From the NCBI GenBank assembly GCA_902797885.1, contig CADBUP010000186.1, forward strand, positions 1 through 37,913: a stretch of 37,913 bases of DNA. The letters run 5' to 3'. Positions 19,622-28,642 of this stretch are shown here, in pieces. Position 1 is the first letter of the stretch. Each line of letters opens with the position of its first letter. The notes beneath the pieces were generated by a model that ran no database searches, was not told the origin of the DNA, and saw only the letters and a list, made by a program, of their open reading frames with translations. This DNA is from an uncultured Ruminococcus sp. Lineage in GTDB: Bacteria > Bacillota > Clostridia > Monoglobales > Monoglobaceae. Position numbers and translations under genes: made by a program.

Positions 19622-20831
19622 AAAAGCACTAATAGAAAAGAAAAACGAGCTTATCACTCGTGCTGAAGGCATTGTGAATACTGCCGAAGCTGAAAAGCGC
19701 GAACTCACTGAGGATGAAGCGGCGGAAATCGCGGAAATCCGTGACGATGTTCGCAAGGTTAAGGCTAAACTCGGTCTTTTGGATGACATTGACGAGATGA
19801 GCCGCGAAAAGTGTGGCGATGCCAAGAAGCGCGATGAGGGCGAAGCTGCTCCAGCAACCGATGATGACACCGCAAAAGCAGAAGAAAGAGCTTTTGAGGC
19901 CGAGCTTCGCGGTATGTGGAACGAAATGAACGAACGCACAGACAACACCCCACTTACAAAGGGCGCTAACGGTTCGGTTATTCCGGTAACTATCGCTAAA
20001 AGAATCATCCGCAAACTCTACGACATCTCCCCAATTCTTGAGAAGTCCACTAAGTACGATGTAAAAGGCACTTTGGCCATCCCATATTACTCCGAAGATG
20101 AAACCAACAACATCAATGTAGCGTTCCAAGGCGCAGAGTTCAGCAAGCTTTCTGCAAACTCCGGCAAGTTTACTAGCATCAACTTAACCGGCTTTGTGGC
20201 TGGTGCTTTGGCGCTGGTTTCTCGCTCCCTTATCAACAATGTTGACTTTGATTTAGTCGGCTATGTGGTAGATCAGATGGCTTACAGCATCAAGCGCTTT
20301 ATTGAAGGCGTATTGATTAACGGCTCTGGTACAATTTCTGGCCAGACTGGTACTGTTGAAGGTCTTACTGGTGTGACTTTGGCTGTCAACGCCGCTGCTG
20401 CAACCGCAGTAACCGCCGATGAGCTTATCCAGCTTCACGACAAAGTAAAGGATATGTTCCAAGATGGCGCAGTGTGGATTATGTCACCAGCAACTCGTAC
20501 CGCTTGCCGCCAGCTCAAAGACAAAATGGGTCGCTATATGTTACAAGATGACATTTCGCTGCCATTTGGTACAAGCTTACTTGGCAAACCGGTGTTTGTT
20601 TCTGACAATATGCCAGAGATGGCACAAGGCAACGCGGCTATCTATTATGGTAACCTTGCCGGTCTTGCTACCAAGTTCAGCGAGAACATGGAAATCCGAG
20701 TTCTTCGTGAAAAATATGCTGACCAGCACGCTGATGGTGTTATCGCTTGGTTTGAGTTCGATGCCAAGGTACAAGATGCCCAGCAAATCGCGAAGCTCGT
20801 AATGGGCAGCGGCACTCCAGAAAGCGAATAG
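19614..20831 (+). CDS. Major capsid protein (HK97 fold)
   Basis: 405 residues. The N-terminal 105 or so form a coiled-coil delta domain (KALIEKKNELITRAEGI ... EERAFEAELRGMWNEM), which is removed by the protease. The shell domain follows (VIPVTIAKRIIRKLYDISPIL; ISGQTGTVEGLTG; AVWIMSPATRTACRQLKD; LPFGTSLLGKPVFVSDNMPE; ending FEFDAKVQDAQQIAKLVMG), typical of HK97-type phage shells. GGAGG lies 7 bases before ATG 19614. A candidate promoter lies in the end of the protease gene. Confidence 0.95.
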   Translation: MSKKALIEKKNELITRAEGIVNTAEAEKRELTEDEAAEIAEIRDDVRKVKAKLGLLDDIDEMSREKCGDAKKRDEGEAAPATDDDTAKAEERAFEAELRGMWNEMNERTDNTPLTKGANGSVIPVTIAKRIIRKLYDISPILEKSTKYDVKGTLAIPYYSEDETNNINVAFQGAEFSKLSANSGKFTSINLTGFVAGALALVSRSLINNVDFDLVGYVVDQMAYSIKRFIEGVLINGSGTISGQTGTVEGLTGVTLAVNAAAATAVTADELIQLHDKVKDMFQDGAVWIMSPATRTACRQLKDKMGRYMLQDDISLPFGTSLLGKPVFVSDNMPEMAQGNAAIYYGNLAGLATKFSENMEIRVLREKYADQHADGVIAWFEFDAKVQDAQQIAKLVMGSGTPESE

Positions 20832-20841
20832 GAGTAACCAC

Positions 20842-21048
20842 ATGAGAGTAAAAGCCTTAACAAGTTTTGCGGGCGTAATCTCCATGTATGAGGGCGAAAC
20901 GAGGGAGGTCAACGATTCATTTGAAATCCGCGACCTCCTAGCCGCTGGTTACATAGCAGAGGTAAAAACCGAAGCAAAACCAGTGGAAAAGCCTGTGGAA
21001 AACCCAAAATCCACCTCGAAAAAACGAGCAACCAGAAAGAAAAAATAA
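20842..21048 (+). CDS. Small head-associated protein (68 aa)
   Basis: 68 residues: RVKALTSFAGVISMYEGETREVND, then a helix DLLAAGYIAEV and a strongly basic tail (KKRATRKKK). Small proteins with this start sit between the capsid and connector genes in many HK97-like phages; some are head fibre or head-tail proteins. The tail includes VEKPVENP, encoded by a third tandem of near-TGTGGAAAA boxes (20982-21002). The exact role is unknown. Confidence 0.7.
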   Translation: MRVKALTSFAGVISMYEGETREVNDSFEIRDLLAAGYIAEVKTEAKPVEKPVENPKSTSKKRATRKKK

Positions 21049-21060
21049 GGAGTCGGTACA

Positions 21061-21381
21061 ATGAACACAATTGCAAAAGTAAGTGAAATCACCGCGGCAG
21101 ATGTGGCGGAGTACCTTCGATTGCCAGAAGTAACGGCAGCCGATGAGAACACGCTAGGCAACCTTATCGGTGTGGCCAAAACCTTTATAACTAACTATAC
21201 TGGCCAAGCCGATTTAGATAACTTTCAAGACTTTGTAATTGTGGTGTTTATCCTATGCCAAGATATGTGGGATAACCGAACCTTATATGTGGACAAATCG
21301 AACCTTAATAAAGTAGTCGATACTATTCTCGGTATGCACTCGGTCAATCTGCTTCCCGAAGCGGAGGCCGACAATGCTTAA
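21061..21381 (+). CDS. Head-tail connector protein (gp6-like)
   Basis: 106 residues, all helical: VAEYLRLPEVTAADENTLGNLIGVAKTFITNYTG, then DFVIVVFILCQDMWDNRTL. This is the pattern of HK97 gp6-like adaptor proteins, which form a ring under the portal. AAGGAG lies before ATG 21061; it overlaps the next gene by 8 bases. Confidence 0.85.
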   Translation: MNTIAKVSEITAADVAEYLRLPEVTAADENTLGNLIGVAKTFITNYTGQADLDNFQDFVIVVFILCQDMWDNRTLYVDKSNLNKVVDTILGMHSVNLLPEAEADNA

Positions 21382-21727
21382 TGCCGGAAAGTACAACCGG
21401 AAAATCACGATTTATCAGATTGTTGATGGCACGGATGAGCAAGGCTTTAAGAAGCCACAAAAAGTGGTCATCTTAGAGCCATATGCAGCCGTGAAAACCA
21501 CCAAAGGCTTTACTCTAATAGTCAATAATAGCGATTTTGAAAAGGCTTATACCAATTTCACTATTCGCTATTCGGATACGGTCATAAACGCTTATTACAA
21601 CGCAGATGACAGTAACCGAGATTTATTGATTGACTTTAGAGGCAAAACCTACAAGGTGCAATATTTAAACAATGTAGATGAAGCAGATGTGGAAATAGAG
21701 ATGCAAGCCAAGGAGGTGCTGAAATAA
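21374..21727 (+). CDS. Head-tail adaptor / head closure protein (SPP1 gp16-like)
   Basis: 117 residues, mostly beta strands: LNAGKYNRKITIYQIVDGTDEQGFKKPQKVVILEPYAAVKTTKG, then the IRYSDTVINAY ... IDFRGKTYKVQYLNNVDEADVE end that marks head-tail joining proteins. It closes the head after packaging and docks the tail. Fixed gene order around it supports the call. Confidence 0.85.
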   Translation: MLNAGKYNRKITIYQIVDGTDEQGFKKPQKVVILEPYAAVKTTKGFTLIVNNSDFEKAYTNFTIRYSDTVINAYYNADDSNRDLLIDFRGKTYKVQYLNNVDEADVEIEMQAKEVLK

Positions 21728-22221
21728 TGGCGCACTTCCAGCAAGAGCTTCCAACGGACATTCTCAAAGACTTCGATTTTTTGCAGAAAAACGCAATCGA
21801 AATCTTTGGTGGGATGACCAGAGCCGGCGCGAAAGTGGTAAAAGAACAGATTGCCACTAATGCTGGGCGAGTGTTCAACCCAAAGACCGCAGCCAAGCTC
21901 AATAAACGGCTAAAAATCACTAGGACTTACGAAACGCCTTCTGATGGTGGCATCAACACGAAAGTGGCTTACTATGGCTATATACCGCGCGAGAATGGCA
22001 AGCCCTTTAAAATTAAGGGCGGCACTTACAAAGGTGTGCCAGCGCCACTTTTGGCCGCATTGCGTGAGTTTGGTGCAAGTGGTAAAGGTGAAATGCCAGC
22101 CGAGTTACGAAGATACTGGACAAAAGCGCCTTTCGTCAGACCTGCATTTGATAATAAGGGCGCGATAGAAAAAGCCATGTTAAGAGCGCAAAAGGAATTA
22201 AGCGGAGGATTGTTAGAATGA
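21727..22221 (+). CDS. HK97 gp10-like tail component
   Basis: 164 residues. The start FDFLQKNAIEIFGGMTRAGAKVVKEQIATNAG and the centre KRLKITRTYETPSDGGINTKVAYYGYIP are followed by RPAFDNKGAIEKAMLRAQKEL, a common end of gp10-type proteins that act at the head-tail joint. ATG 21727 shares one base with the stop of the preceding gene (TAATG). Confidence 0.8.
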   Translation: MAHFQQELPTDILKDFDFLQKNAIEIFGGMTRAGAKVVKEQIATNAGRVFNPKTAAKLNKRLKITRTYETPSDGGINTKVAYYGYIPRENGKPFKIKGGTYKGVPAPLLAALREFGASGKGEMPAELRRYWTKAPFVRPAFDNKGAIEKAMLRAQKELSGGLLE

Positions 22222-22586
22222 TTGATAACCCCAATACACTCATCGAGCAGATTTTTAACAATTTCGCTGTGGATGGCATTACCATTCCAGTAGCGTTTCT
22301 TAGATACAATGGCAAGAAAACCACCTATATCACCTATCAGCAAACAAACTCGAATGACCCATTTTCCGGTGACGATGAACTACTAAATTATGTGGACTTT
22401 TATGATTTCGATATTTACTCAAAGGGTAACTATATTGAAATCATAGAAGCGGTTAAAACAATATTAAAAGACAATGGGTTCAGATGGCAGCCTGAGCGCT
22501 CATCCGGCGATATGTATGAGGATGACACTGGATACTACCACAAAACCCTAAGTTTTAGCATAGAAAGGAGTATTAACAATGGCTAA
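22218..22586 (+). CDS. Tail completion / tail terminator-like protein
   Basis: 122 residues. TLIEQIFNNFAVDGITIPVAFLRYNGKKTTYITYQQ, then VDFYDFDIYSKGNYIEIIEAVKTILKDNGFRWQP and a closing strand TLSFSIERS. This alpha/beta order and gene place match tail terminators, which cap the tail tube. It overlaps both neighbours by a few bases. The family assignment is from layout and pattern, not a strong motif. Confidence 0.7.
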   Translation: MIDNPNTLIEQIFNNFAVDGITIPVAFLRYNGKKTTYITYQQTNSNDPFSGDDELLNYVDFYDFDIYSKGNYIEIIEAVKTILKDNGFRWQPERSSGDMYEDDTGYYHKTLSFSIERSINNG

Positions 22587-23142
22587 AATTGGTCTTAAAA
22601 ACTTTTATTACTCGGTAGCAACCGAGAACGCGACAACTGGCGCTTTGACTTACGGCGGCGCGACTAAACTTGCAAAAGCTATCAGTGCTTCTTTTGAGCC
22701 TACTGTTAGCGATGCTACGCTTTATGCCGATGATGCAATCGCGGAGCGCGATGCTGGTGTGACCGGCGGTACTTTGACGCTCGGTATTGATCGCTATGAC
22801 CTCACCACCGCGGCTGCTCTCTTGGGTCATACCCTTGGTACTGACGGCGAGATGGTTTCAAACACCACTGATACCGCGCCTATCGTTGGCGTTGGCCGTG
22901 TGGTGACTTTGATGCAAGACGGTGCTTACAAATACCGCGCTGTATTCTTCCCTAAAGTTCGCTTCCAAGAGCCAAGCTCATCTAACCAAACTAAAGGCGA
23001 AACTACCGAATTTGGTACTTACGAAATTACTGGTACAGTTATCCCACCGGTAGATGGCAACTGGCGCAAAGAGCAGATATTCGACACCGAAGCGGCAGCG
23101 GTTGCTTACCTTGTCGGCTTGATGGGCGCTGAATCTGAGTAA
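22579..23142 (+). CDS. Major tail tube protein
   Basis: 187 residues. IGLKNFYYSVATENATTGALTYGGATKLAKAISASFEPTVSDATLYADDAIAE and GGTLTLGIDRYDLTTAAALLGH are typical of phi13-type major tail proteins; later KYRAVFFPKVRFQEPSS and TYEITGTVIPPVDGNWRKEQ. It forms the tail tube hexamers. Codon use looks more even and less AT-biased than the neighbouring genes, as expected for a highly made protein. Confidence 0.92.
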   Translation: MAKIGLKNFYYSVATENATTGALTYGGATKLAKAISASFEPTVSDATLYADDAIAERDAGVTGGTLTLGIDRYDLTTAAALLGHTLGTDGEMVSNTTDTAPIVGVGRVVTLMQDGAYKYRAVFFPKVRFQEPSSSNQTKGETTEFGTYEITGTVIPPVDGNWRKEQIFDTEAAAVAYLVGLMGAESE

Positions 23143-23147
23143 AGCAT

Positions 23148-23229
23148 GGCGGAGAAATCCGCCTACTTTACCTTGATGGGAACATCAAACAAAAGGCAAA
23201 ATCTTTATATATTGACCTCAATATATAAA
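23148..23229. other. Two hairpins between the tail tube and chaperone genes
   Basis: GGCGGA/TCCGCC with a GAAA loop (23148-23163) is a short stable hairpin with no T run. TTTATATATTG and CAATATATAAA (23204-23229) form an 11-bp perfect inverted repeat with a four-base loop. TTGACC lies in its centre and TAAAAT at 23248. These may attenuate transcription between the abundant tube protein and the low-level chaperones, or hold an operator. No gene lies in the 125 bases. Confidence 0.6.
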
Positions 23230-23267
23230 ATGATTTTATAGTAACCGTAAAATAGGAGCTAAATGAA

Positions 23268-23636
23268 ATGAAAGATATAATGGACACGCTCACCTATAAG
23301 GGCAAAGAGTACAAGCTAATCTTTAACTTAAATGTACTTGAACAAATACAAGACAAGTACGGTACTTTGGCGAAGCTGCTAGATGAAGCTTATGGCAAAA
23401 AGACCGGCGAGCCATCTATCAAGGCGCTATCATTTATCATTATGTCAATGGTAAATGAAGCCATTGACATTGAGAACGAAAGCAAGGAAGTGCCAGAGAA
23501 GCCTATTACGCAAAAGCAAGCCAACCGGATGCTTACAGAGTTTATTCAAGGCAACGGCGTGGAAAATGTGGTCAAGCTTGTAGATGACCTTATGGCTAAG
23601 AGCTTGCAGGGCGGCGAAAACTCAAAAAACGAGTAA
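23268..23636 (+). CDS. Tail assembly chaperone, short form (gpG-like)
   Basis: 122 residues: YKGKEYKLIFNLNVLEQIQDKYGTLAKLLDEAYG, then a helical region ending VVKLVDDLMAKSLQGGE. Such proteins coat the tape measure during tail assembly. The gene ends at TAA 23634-23636, right after the slippery site A-AAA-AAC (23624-23630), which allows a longer form by -1 frameshifting. Regulated ratio of the two forms is a fixed trait of long-tailed phages. Confidence 0.85.
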   Translation: MKDIMDTLTYKGKEYKLIFNLNVLEQIQDKYGTLAKLLDEAYGKKTGEPSIKALSFIIMSMVNEAIDIENESKEVPEKPITQKQANRMLTEFIQGNGVENVVKLVDDLMAKSLQGGENSKNE

Positions 23637-23866
23637 TCCAAGAGGATGGAGAAGAACCAGAGCCGATTGACTTCTCTTGGTTCGTGGTAGTAGGACACAA
23701 AATGGGCTTTGCTACCAAAGAAATCGGCAGAATGACATTGACATTATTTAATAAATACTACGACCATTATAAAAACTTATTCGACTTTGAAATGATGTGC
23801 TACAAAACCGGCACTACATATCAAAAAGCATACGAACAAGCGCACGAAAGCGAAAAATGGTTTTAA
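23268..23866 (+). CDS. Tail assembly chaperone, long form (gpGT-like) by -1 frameshift
   Basis: At A-AAA-AAC (23624-23630) a -1 shift enters an open frame that continues RVIQEDGEEPEPIDFSWFVV and ends at 23866, giving about 199 residues. The second half (GHKMGFATKEIGRMTLTLFNKYYDHYKNLFDFE) has no ribosome site of its own and no good start, so frameshifting is the sensible route. Known from lambda G/GT and many siphoviruses; the heptamer is a classic one. The next gene is the tape measure, as expected. Confidence 0.8.
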
Positions 23867-23881
23867 AAGGAGGCGAAAAAC

Positions 23882-26800
23882 ATGAGTGGTTTTGGCGGTA
23901 GCGTAAAATTGACCGGCGAAGCGGCCTATCGGCAAGCTTTGCAAGCAATTGCTGCCGATTTGAAGAATGTGGCGGCACAGCAAAAGCTAACGGCGGCAAG
24001 TTATGACAAAGCCGATACCTCACTCACGGCTCTCTCTAAGCGCTCCGAAGAACTAAAAAATAAGCTTACTGCCCAGCAAGAAAAAGTAAAAACACTCACC
24101 GCGGCTTTAAAGGATTATCAGAATCAGCAAGAGAAGAACAAAAAGACTATTCAAGACCTCCAATCCCAATTAGACAAAGAAAAAGCAACCCTTGAACAAA
24201 TTGGCAAGCAATATGGCACGACCTCGAAAGAATACGAAGCGCAAGCCAAAGTAGTGGATGAGCTTGAACAAGAGCTTAAACAATTAAACACCCAATACGA
24301 GAAAAACGAAACCACCGTTAAAAAGACCCAAGCTGCTTTAACTAGCGCCGAAGCCGATGTGAAAAAGACCGGCGCACAGATGGAAAAGCTCGGCAAGCAA
24401 GCCGAAGAAGCTGGAGTGGGAGCGGGTAAGCTAGGCATTGCCGTAGATGATTCCGGCAAAAAGGCTCAAAACGCCGCAGAGGGCGGCTACACGGTATTTA
24501 AGAATGTGCTGGCTAACTTATCCACCCAAGTCATAACTAAGCTCATAGATGGTGTTAAAAGGCTAGGAAGCGCGGTATTTGATGCCGGTGTAGGCTTTGA
24601 TAGTGCCATGAGCAAAGTGCAAGCCATCTCAAACGCCAGCGCCGAGGATATGGCCAAGCTTACCGCCAAAGCTAAGGAAATGGGCGAATCTACAAAGTTC
24701 AGCGCCAGCGAATCAGCCGAGGCTTTGACATACATGGCGATGGCCGGCTGGAAAACGGAAGATATGCTTAACGGTCTAGAAGGCATAATGCACTTGGCCG
24801 CCGCTTCTGGTAGCGACTTAGCTACTGCTTCCGACATTGTTACCGATGCTTTGACGGCAATGGGATACAGTGCCGGAGATGCGGGCAGACTTGCCAATGT
24901 AATGGCAGCCGCCAGCTCCAATGCAAATACCAATGTAGAGATGATGGGCGAAACTTTCAAATATGCCGCAAGCGTTGCCGGTTCGCTTGGTTATAGCATG
25001 GAAGATGTAGCATTGGCAACCGGTTTAATGGCTAATAGCGGTGTTAAGGCATCACAAGCTGGTACAGCGCTCCGATCTATAATGCAGAGAATTGCAACAG
25101 ACACTGGCGATGCTGCTTCCACAATGCACGCCATGGGCGTAGAAACCACCAACACTGATGGTACAATGCGTCCACTTGGTGATGTGATGATAGACCTTCG
25201 CAAAGCTATGGCTGGTCTTACAGATGAGCAGAAAACCGCCACCGCTAAGACCATTGCTGGCACTGAGGCGATGGGCGGTCTTTTGGCTATCGTAAATGCT
25301 ACCGAAACCGATTATAACAAGCTTTCAACCGCCATAAATAACAGCGCCGGAGCAGCCAAGAAGATGGCCGACACCATGCAGCAAAATGTGGGCGGCAAAA
25401 TGACATTATTGCAAAGCCAACTAGAAGGCATTTATTTGACCATCTGGCAAAAGTTAGAGCCGGTGATTTCTAAAACGATTGACTCTATTTCTAAGTCGCT
25501 AAAAAATGTGGATTGGAATAAGTTTGGCGAACAGGCCGGCAAAGCCTTAGAAGGTGTGACGGCGGGCTTCAAATGGTTGCTAGACCACAAGGACTTAGTG
25601 ATAAATGCAATTAAAGCCATAATTGCGGGCTTTGCGGTTAAAAAGATTTGGGATTTCACTAGCGGCATAAGCGACACGGTGAAAGGGCTAAAAGACATGA
25701 TGGGTATTACCGGTAATGTGACATCGCTTGTTAAAAACTTTACGAGCGCCCAAGGGCTTGCAAATGTAGCAACTAGCGCTGGCACTGCTGCCGTGAAACT
25801 GTTTAATGCGGCATGGGCTGCTAACCCAATTGGGCTAGTAATCACAGCGCTTGGTCTTTTAGCCGGTGGCATTATGGCGGTCACTAGCGCGCTTGGTGGC
25901 CATGACAACAAACTAAGCGAAACCGACCAACATCTCAAAGACTCTAAAAAGCTGCTCGAAGAAAACACCGCCTCATGGGAAGAACTATCAAAAGCCCAGC
26001 AAGACAATGTTAATAAGGGCATGACGGAAATGAAGCACTATGAAAACTTAGCGAATGAGCTAAGGAACATAGTCGATGAAAATGGCAAGGTCAAAGATGG
26101 TTATGAAGCCCGCGCATCTTTCATCACATCCACTTTAAGCGAAGCGCTTGGCATTGAGATCCGGATGCAAGATGGAGTAATTGAAGGTTATCAGGGCATC
26201 CAGCAAAGCATACTAGATACCATTGCCGCGAAAAAGGCTAAAATCCAGCTTGATGCACAAGAGGCTCTTTATACCGAAGCGCTCCAAAAACAAGGTGAAG
26301 TAATATCAACCATCACCCAGCTTGAAAAAGACAGAACTCAAGCCCAAGCAGATTCAGATGAGGCCTTTAAGAATTACACCAATGCTGTGCTAGAAGGCAA
26401 TGATATACTTGCCAATAGCTACTTGAGACAATGGGAAAACTCTGAAAAAACTAAAAACAAAATAGAGGAAGATTTAGCAGCACAAACCGAGCTTTATGGG
26501 ATGTATGCCTACAATATCGCCCAATACGAAGATAATATGGTCAAGTTCTCGCAACAGAATTACAGCGAGATGTCTAATATAAGATGGGAAGATACCAAGG
26601 AATATGAAAACGCCGAGGAATACAAGAAAGCCACTGCAATAAAGGCTACCGAAGATGCGAAAACACAGCTTGACTTACTCACTTCCATCTATGAGAAAAC
26701 TGGCGATGAGAGAATCAAAGCCTTAATAGACGAAGCTAACACGGCATTACAGACTCAGAAAGAGCAGCTTGGCCAGTACAATGTGAACGCGGAAACTTTG

Positions 26801-27520
26801 CTAGATAAGAATGTGGACATTTGGGATGATTCTTTGAGCGAAACGCTTTCTAATATCACCGGCGCAGATGTAGAGTTTAAAGATGCCGGCGATGGCAATG
26901 TGCAAATGTATATTGATGGTGTGGCGAGTGGAGAAGCAAAGTCAAAAGAAGAAATGCGAAGCATTGTAGAAAGTACAATTTCAGAAGTAACAAGGCTAAA
27001 TCCTTCCGCCGACTCTGCCGGTCAAAACCTCATAAGCGGGGTCAATACTGGTATAGCCAACCAAAACCAGCAAAACTCGGTATTTAGGACAATCTCCAAT
27101 TTCGGTAATAGCCTTTTGTCTAGGTTACGCGCATCGCTTCAAGAACACTCACCATCGAAAGCTACCAATGAAATGGGTCGCTTCTTGCTGAAAGGTTTAG
27201 GGCTAGGTATTGATAAAGAAGAAAATGCCGTGATAACGCAAGTGCAAGACTTTGGTGAAACCGTGCTGGACACATTAAGCGGCGCACTAGAAGAAGGTGT
27301 GTCATCAAATGCGCTTAAAAGCCTCCAAAATGCCATACCAACCGAGTTTAATGCCACAATAGGTACAAATACATCTCGCATGGCTGAAACGGCTCAGAGC
27401 GCCGAAAATTCGCTTGTAGGCTATTTCAAACAAGCGCTAAGTGAGATGAAAATAGAAATGGATGACATTGCAATGGGCAAATTCGTGGACAACACAGTAA
27501 CGCGTTTGGTGTATAATTAA
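23882..27520 (+). CDS. Tail tape measure protein
   Basis: 1212 residues. The N-terminal 30-160 is a long coiled coil. The TP901-type core follows at about 225-420 (FDSAMSKVQAISNASAEDMA ... LTYMAMAGWKTEDMLNGLEG ... QAGTALRSIMQRI). A hydrophobic segment lies at about 645-675 (ANPIGLVITALGLLAGGIMA), then more coiled coil. The C-terminus has SLQEHSPSKATNEMGRFLLKGLGLGI, the usual tape-measure end. It sets tail length; at about 0.15 nm per residue this suggests a tail near 180 nm. AAAGGAGG precedes ATG 23882. Confidence 0.95.
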   Translation: MSGFGGSVKLTGEAAYRQALQAIAADLKNVAAQQKLTAASYDKADTSLTALSKRSEELKNKLTAQQEKVKTLTAALKDYQNQQEKNKKTIQDLQSQLDKEKATLEQIGKQYGTTSKEYEAQAKVVDELEQELKQLNTQYEKNETTVKKTQAALTSAEADVKKTGAQMEKLGKQAEEAGVGAGKLGIAVDDSGKKAQNAAEGGYTVFKNVLANLSTQVITKLIDGVKRLGSAVFDAGVGFDSAMSKVQAISNASAEDMAKLTAKAKEMGESTKFSASESAEALTYMAMAGWKTEDMLNGLEGIMHLAAASGSDLATASDIVTDALTAMGYSAGDAGRLANVMAAASSNANTNVEMMGETFKYAASVAGSLGYSMEDVALATGLMANSGVKASQAGTALRSIMQRIATDTGDAASTMHAMGVETTNTDGTMRPLGDVMIDLRKAMAGLTDEQKTATAKTIAGTEAMGGLLAIVNATETDYNKLSTAINNSAGAAKKMADTMQQNVGGKMTLLQSQLEGIYLTIWQKLEPVISKTIDSISKSLKNVDWNKFGEQAGKALEGVTAGFKWLLDHKDLVINAIKAIIAGFAVKKIWDFTSGISDTVKGLKDMMGITGNVTSLVKNFTSAQGLANVATSAGTAAVKLFNAAWAANPIGLVITALGLLAGGIMAVTSALGGHDNKLSETDQHLKDSKKLLEENTASWEELSKAQQDNVNKGMTEMKHYENLANELRNIVDENGKVKDGYEARASFITSTLSEALGIEIRMQDGVIEGYQGIQQSILDTIAAKKAKIQLDAQEALYTEALQKQGEVISTITQLEKDRTQAQADSDEAFKNYTNAVLEGNDILANSYLRQWENSEKTKNKIEEDLAAQTELYGMYAYNIAQYEDNMVKFSQQNYSEMSNIRWEDTKEYENAEEYKKATAIKATEDAKTQLDLLTSIYEKTGDERIKALIDEANTALQTQKEQLGQYNVNAETLLDKNVDIWDDSLSETLSNITGADVEFKDAGDGNVQMYIDGVASGEAKSKEEMRSIVESTISEVTRLNPSADSAGQNLISGVNTGIANQNQQNSVFRTISNFGNSLLSRLRASLQEHSPSKATNEMGRFLLKGLGLGIDKEENAVITQVQDFGETVLDTLSGALEEGVSSNALKSLQNAIPTEFNATIGTNTSRMAETAQSAENSLVGYFKQALSEMKIEMDDIAMGKFVDNTVTRLVYN

Positions 27521-27533
27521 AGGGAGGTAAAGC

Positions 27534-28625
27534 ATGAGAAACACCATAACACTTAACGGAATAGAAAGCACAGATATATCGGGACTTTTGATACAGTCAC
27601 TACCTCCCATATCTAAACCGCTAATGCGTACCGAAATAGAGGAAATAGATGGCCGAGACGGTGATATTATCACGCCGCTCGGCTTTTCTGCTTATGACAA
27701 AGATATAACCATCGGCTTGCTTGGCGATTTTGATATAGATGAGGTCATTTCTTACTTTACCAGCGAAGGCACGGTGATTTTCTCAAATGAGCCGGATAAA
27801 TACTATTACTACCAGATAATAAACCAAATTGATTTTGAGCGCCTTTTGCGATTCCGAACCGCAACAGTAACGCTCCATGTGCAGCCATTCAAATACTCCA
27901 CAGAAGAAAGCGCCAAAACCTTTAATGTGGACAAACTTGAAATACCAACATACACGCAAACCAAAAATGGCGTGACGGTCACGGTGAACAAAGGCTCGCT
28001 TTCGGTATCTGGAACGGCAAGCTCGGCCACGGAGTTTTATGTGCCGATTACAGCGCTTTCGCTTAATGCAGGCGATTATACGCTTACGGCCATTGCTGCC
28101 GGGGATAATGCGGGCAATGTTGCGATTCGCTTAATTAACGATTCGCCATCTAACGCTAACTCTTTTGGCGGCCAAGCAGTATTTCTAGATTCCAGCAACC
28201 CAGCCACCATACAAGCAACACTTGCGGAAACAAAAAGCTATAACTATCTGTGGGTTTACGCAACCACCGGAGCAGCAATAGACATTATTTCCGCAATCTC
28301 CATAGCAAACGATGACACCAATGCGACTATTACAAATAGCGGCAATTATTACTCTCGGCCACAGCTAACCATATATGGCAGCGGCACAATAAACCTTAGT
28401 CTAAACGACAACCAGATTTTTGTGATAAACATGGGCGAAACCGCTACAAATATTACCATTGACACCAACGCCATGGAAGCATACCAAGGAACTCCGGACA
28501 CTTTGATGAACCGGTATGTAGATGGCGATTACAACAATTTCAAATTGAAAGTGGGTAAAAATACTCTCACTTGGAGCGGGAATTTAACCAAAATCGTAAT
28601 AAGCAATTATTCAAGATGGATATAG
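27534..28625 (+). CDS. Distal tail protein (Dit, sipho-tail family)
   Basis: 363 residues. The N-terminal part (LNGIESTDISGLLIQSLPPIS ... EIEEIDGRDGDIITPLGFSAYDKDITIGLLG) and LLRFRTATVTLHVQPFKYS match Dit proteins, which form the hexameric hub at the tail tip. A middle domain of about 130 residues (SLSVSGTASSATEFYVPI ... IDIISAISIAND) looks like an inserted carbohydrate-binding type beta domain, so this is an evolved Dit. The C-terminus returns to the Dit fold (ITNSGNYYSRPQLTIYGSGTINLSLN). GGGAGG lies 7 bases before ATG 27534. Confidence 0.88.
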   Translation: MRNTITLNGIESTDISGLLIQSLPPISKPLMRTEIEEIDGRDGDIITPLGFSAYDKDITIGLLGDFDIDEVISYFTSEGTVIFSNEPDKYYYYQIINQIDFERLLRFRTATVTLHVQPFKYSTEESAKTFNVDKLEIPTYTQTKNGVTVTVNKGSLSVSGTASSATEFYVPITALSLNAGDYTLTAIAAGDNAGNVAIRLINDSPSNANSFGGQAVFLDSSNPATIQATLAETKSYNYLWVYATTGAAIDIISAISIANDDTNATITNSGNYYSRPQLTIYGSGTINLSLNDNQIFVINMGETATNITIDTNAMEAYQGTPDTLMNRYVDGDYNNFKLKVGKNTLTWSGNLTKIVISNYSRWI

Positions 28626-28642
28626 AAAGGAGAACCATATAG

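Noticed and set aside
19301-20014. Long minus-strand open frame of 237 codons opposite protease and capsid
   Set aside because: Ser/Phe-rich antisense shadow of well-supported head genes; no ribosome site or promoter.
23684-23866. Separate small gene after the tail chaperone
   Set aside because: No ribosome site or proper start. The frame is open further upstream to the -1 slippery site, so it is the second half of a frameshift product.
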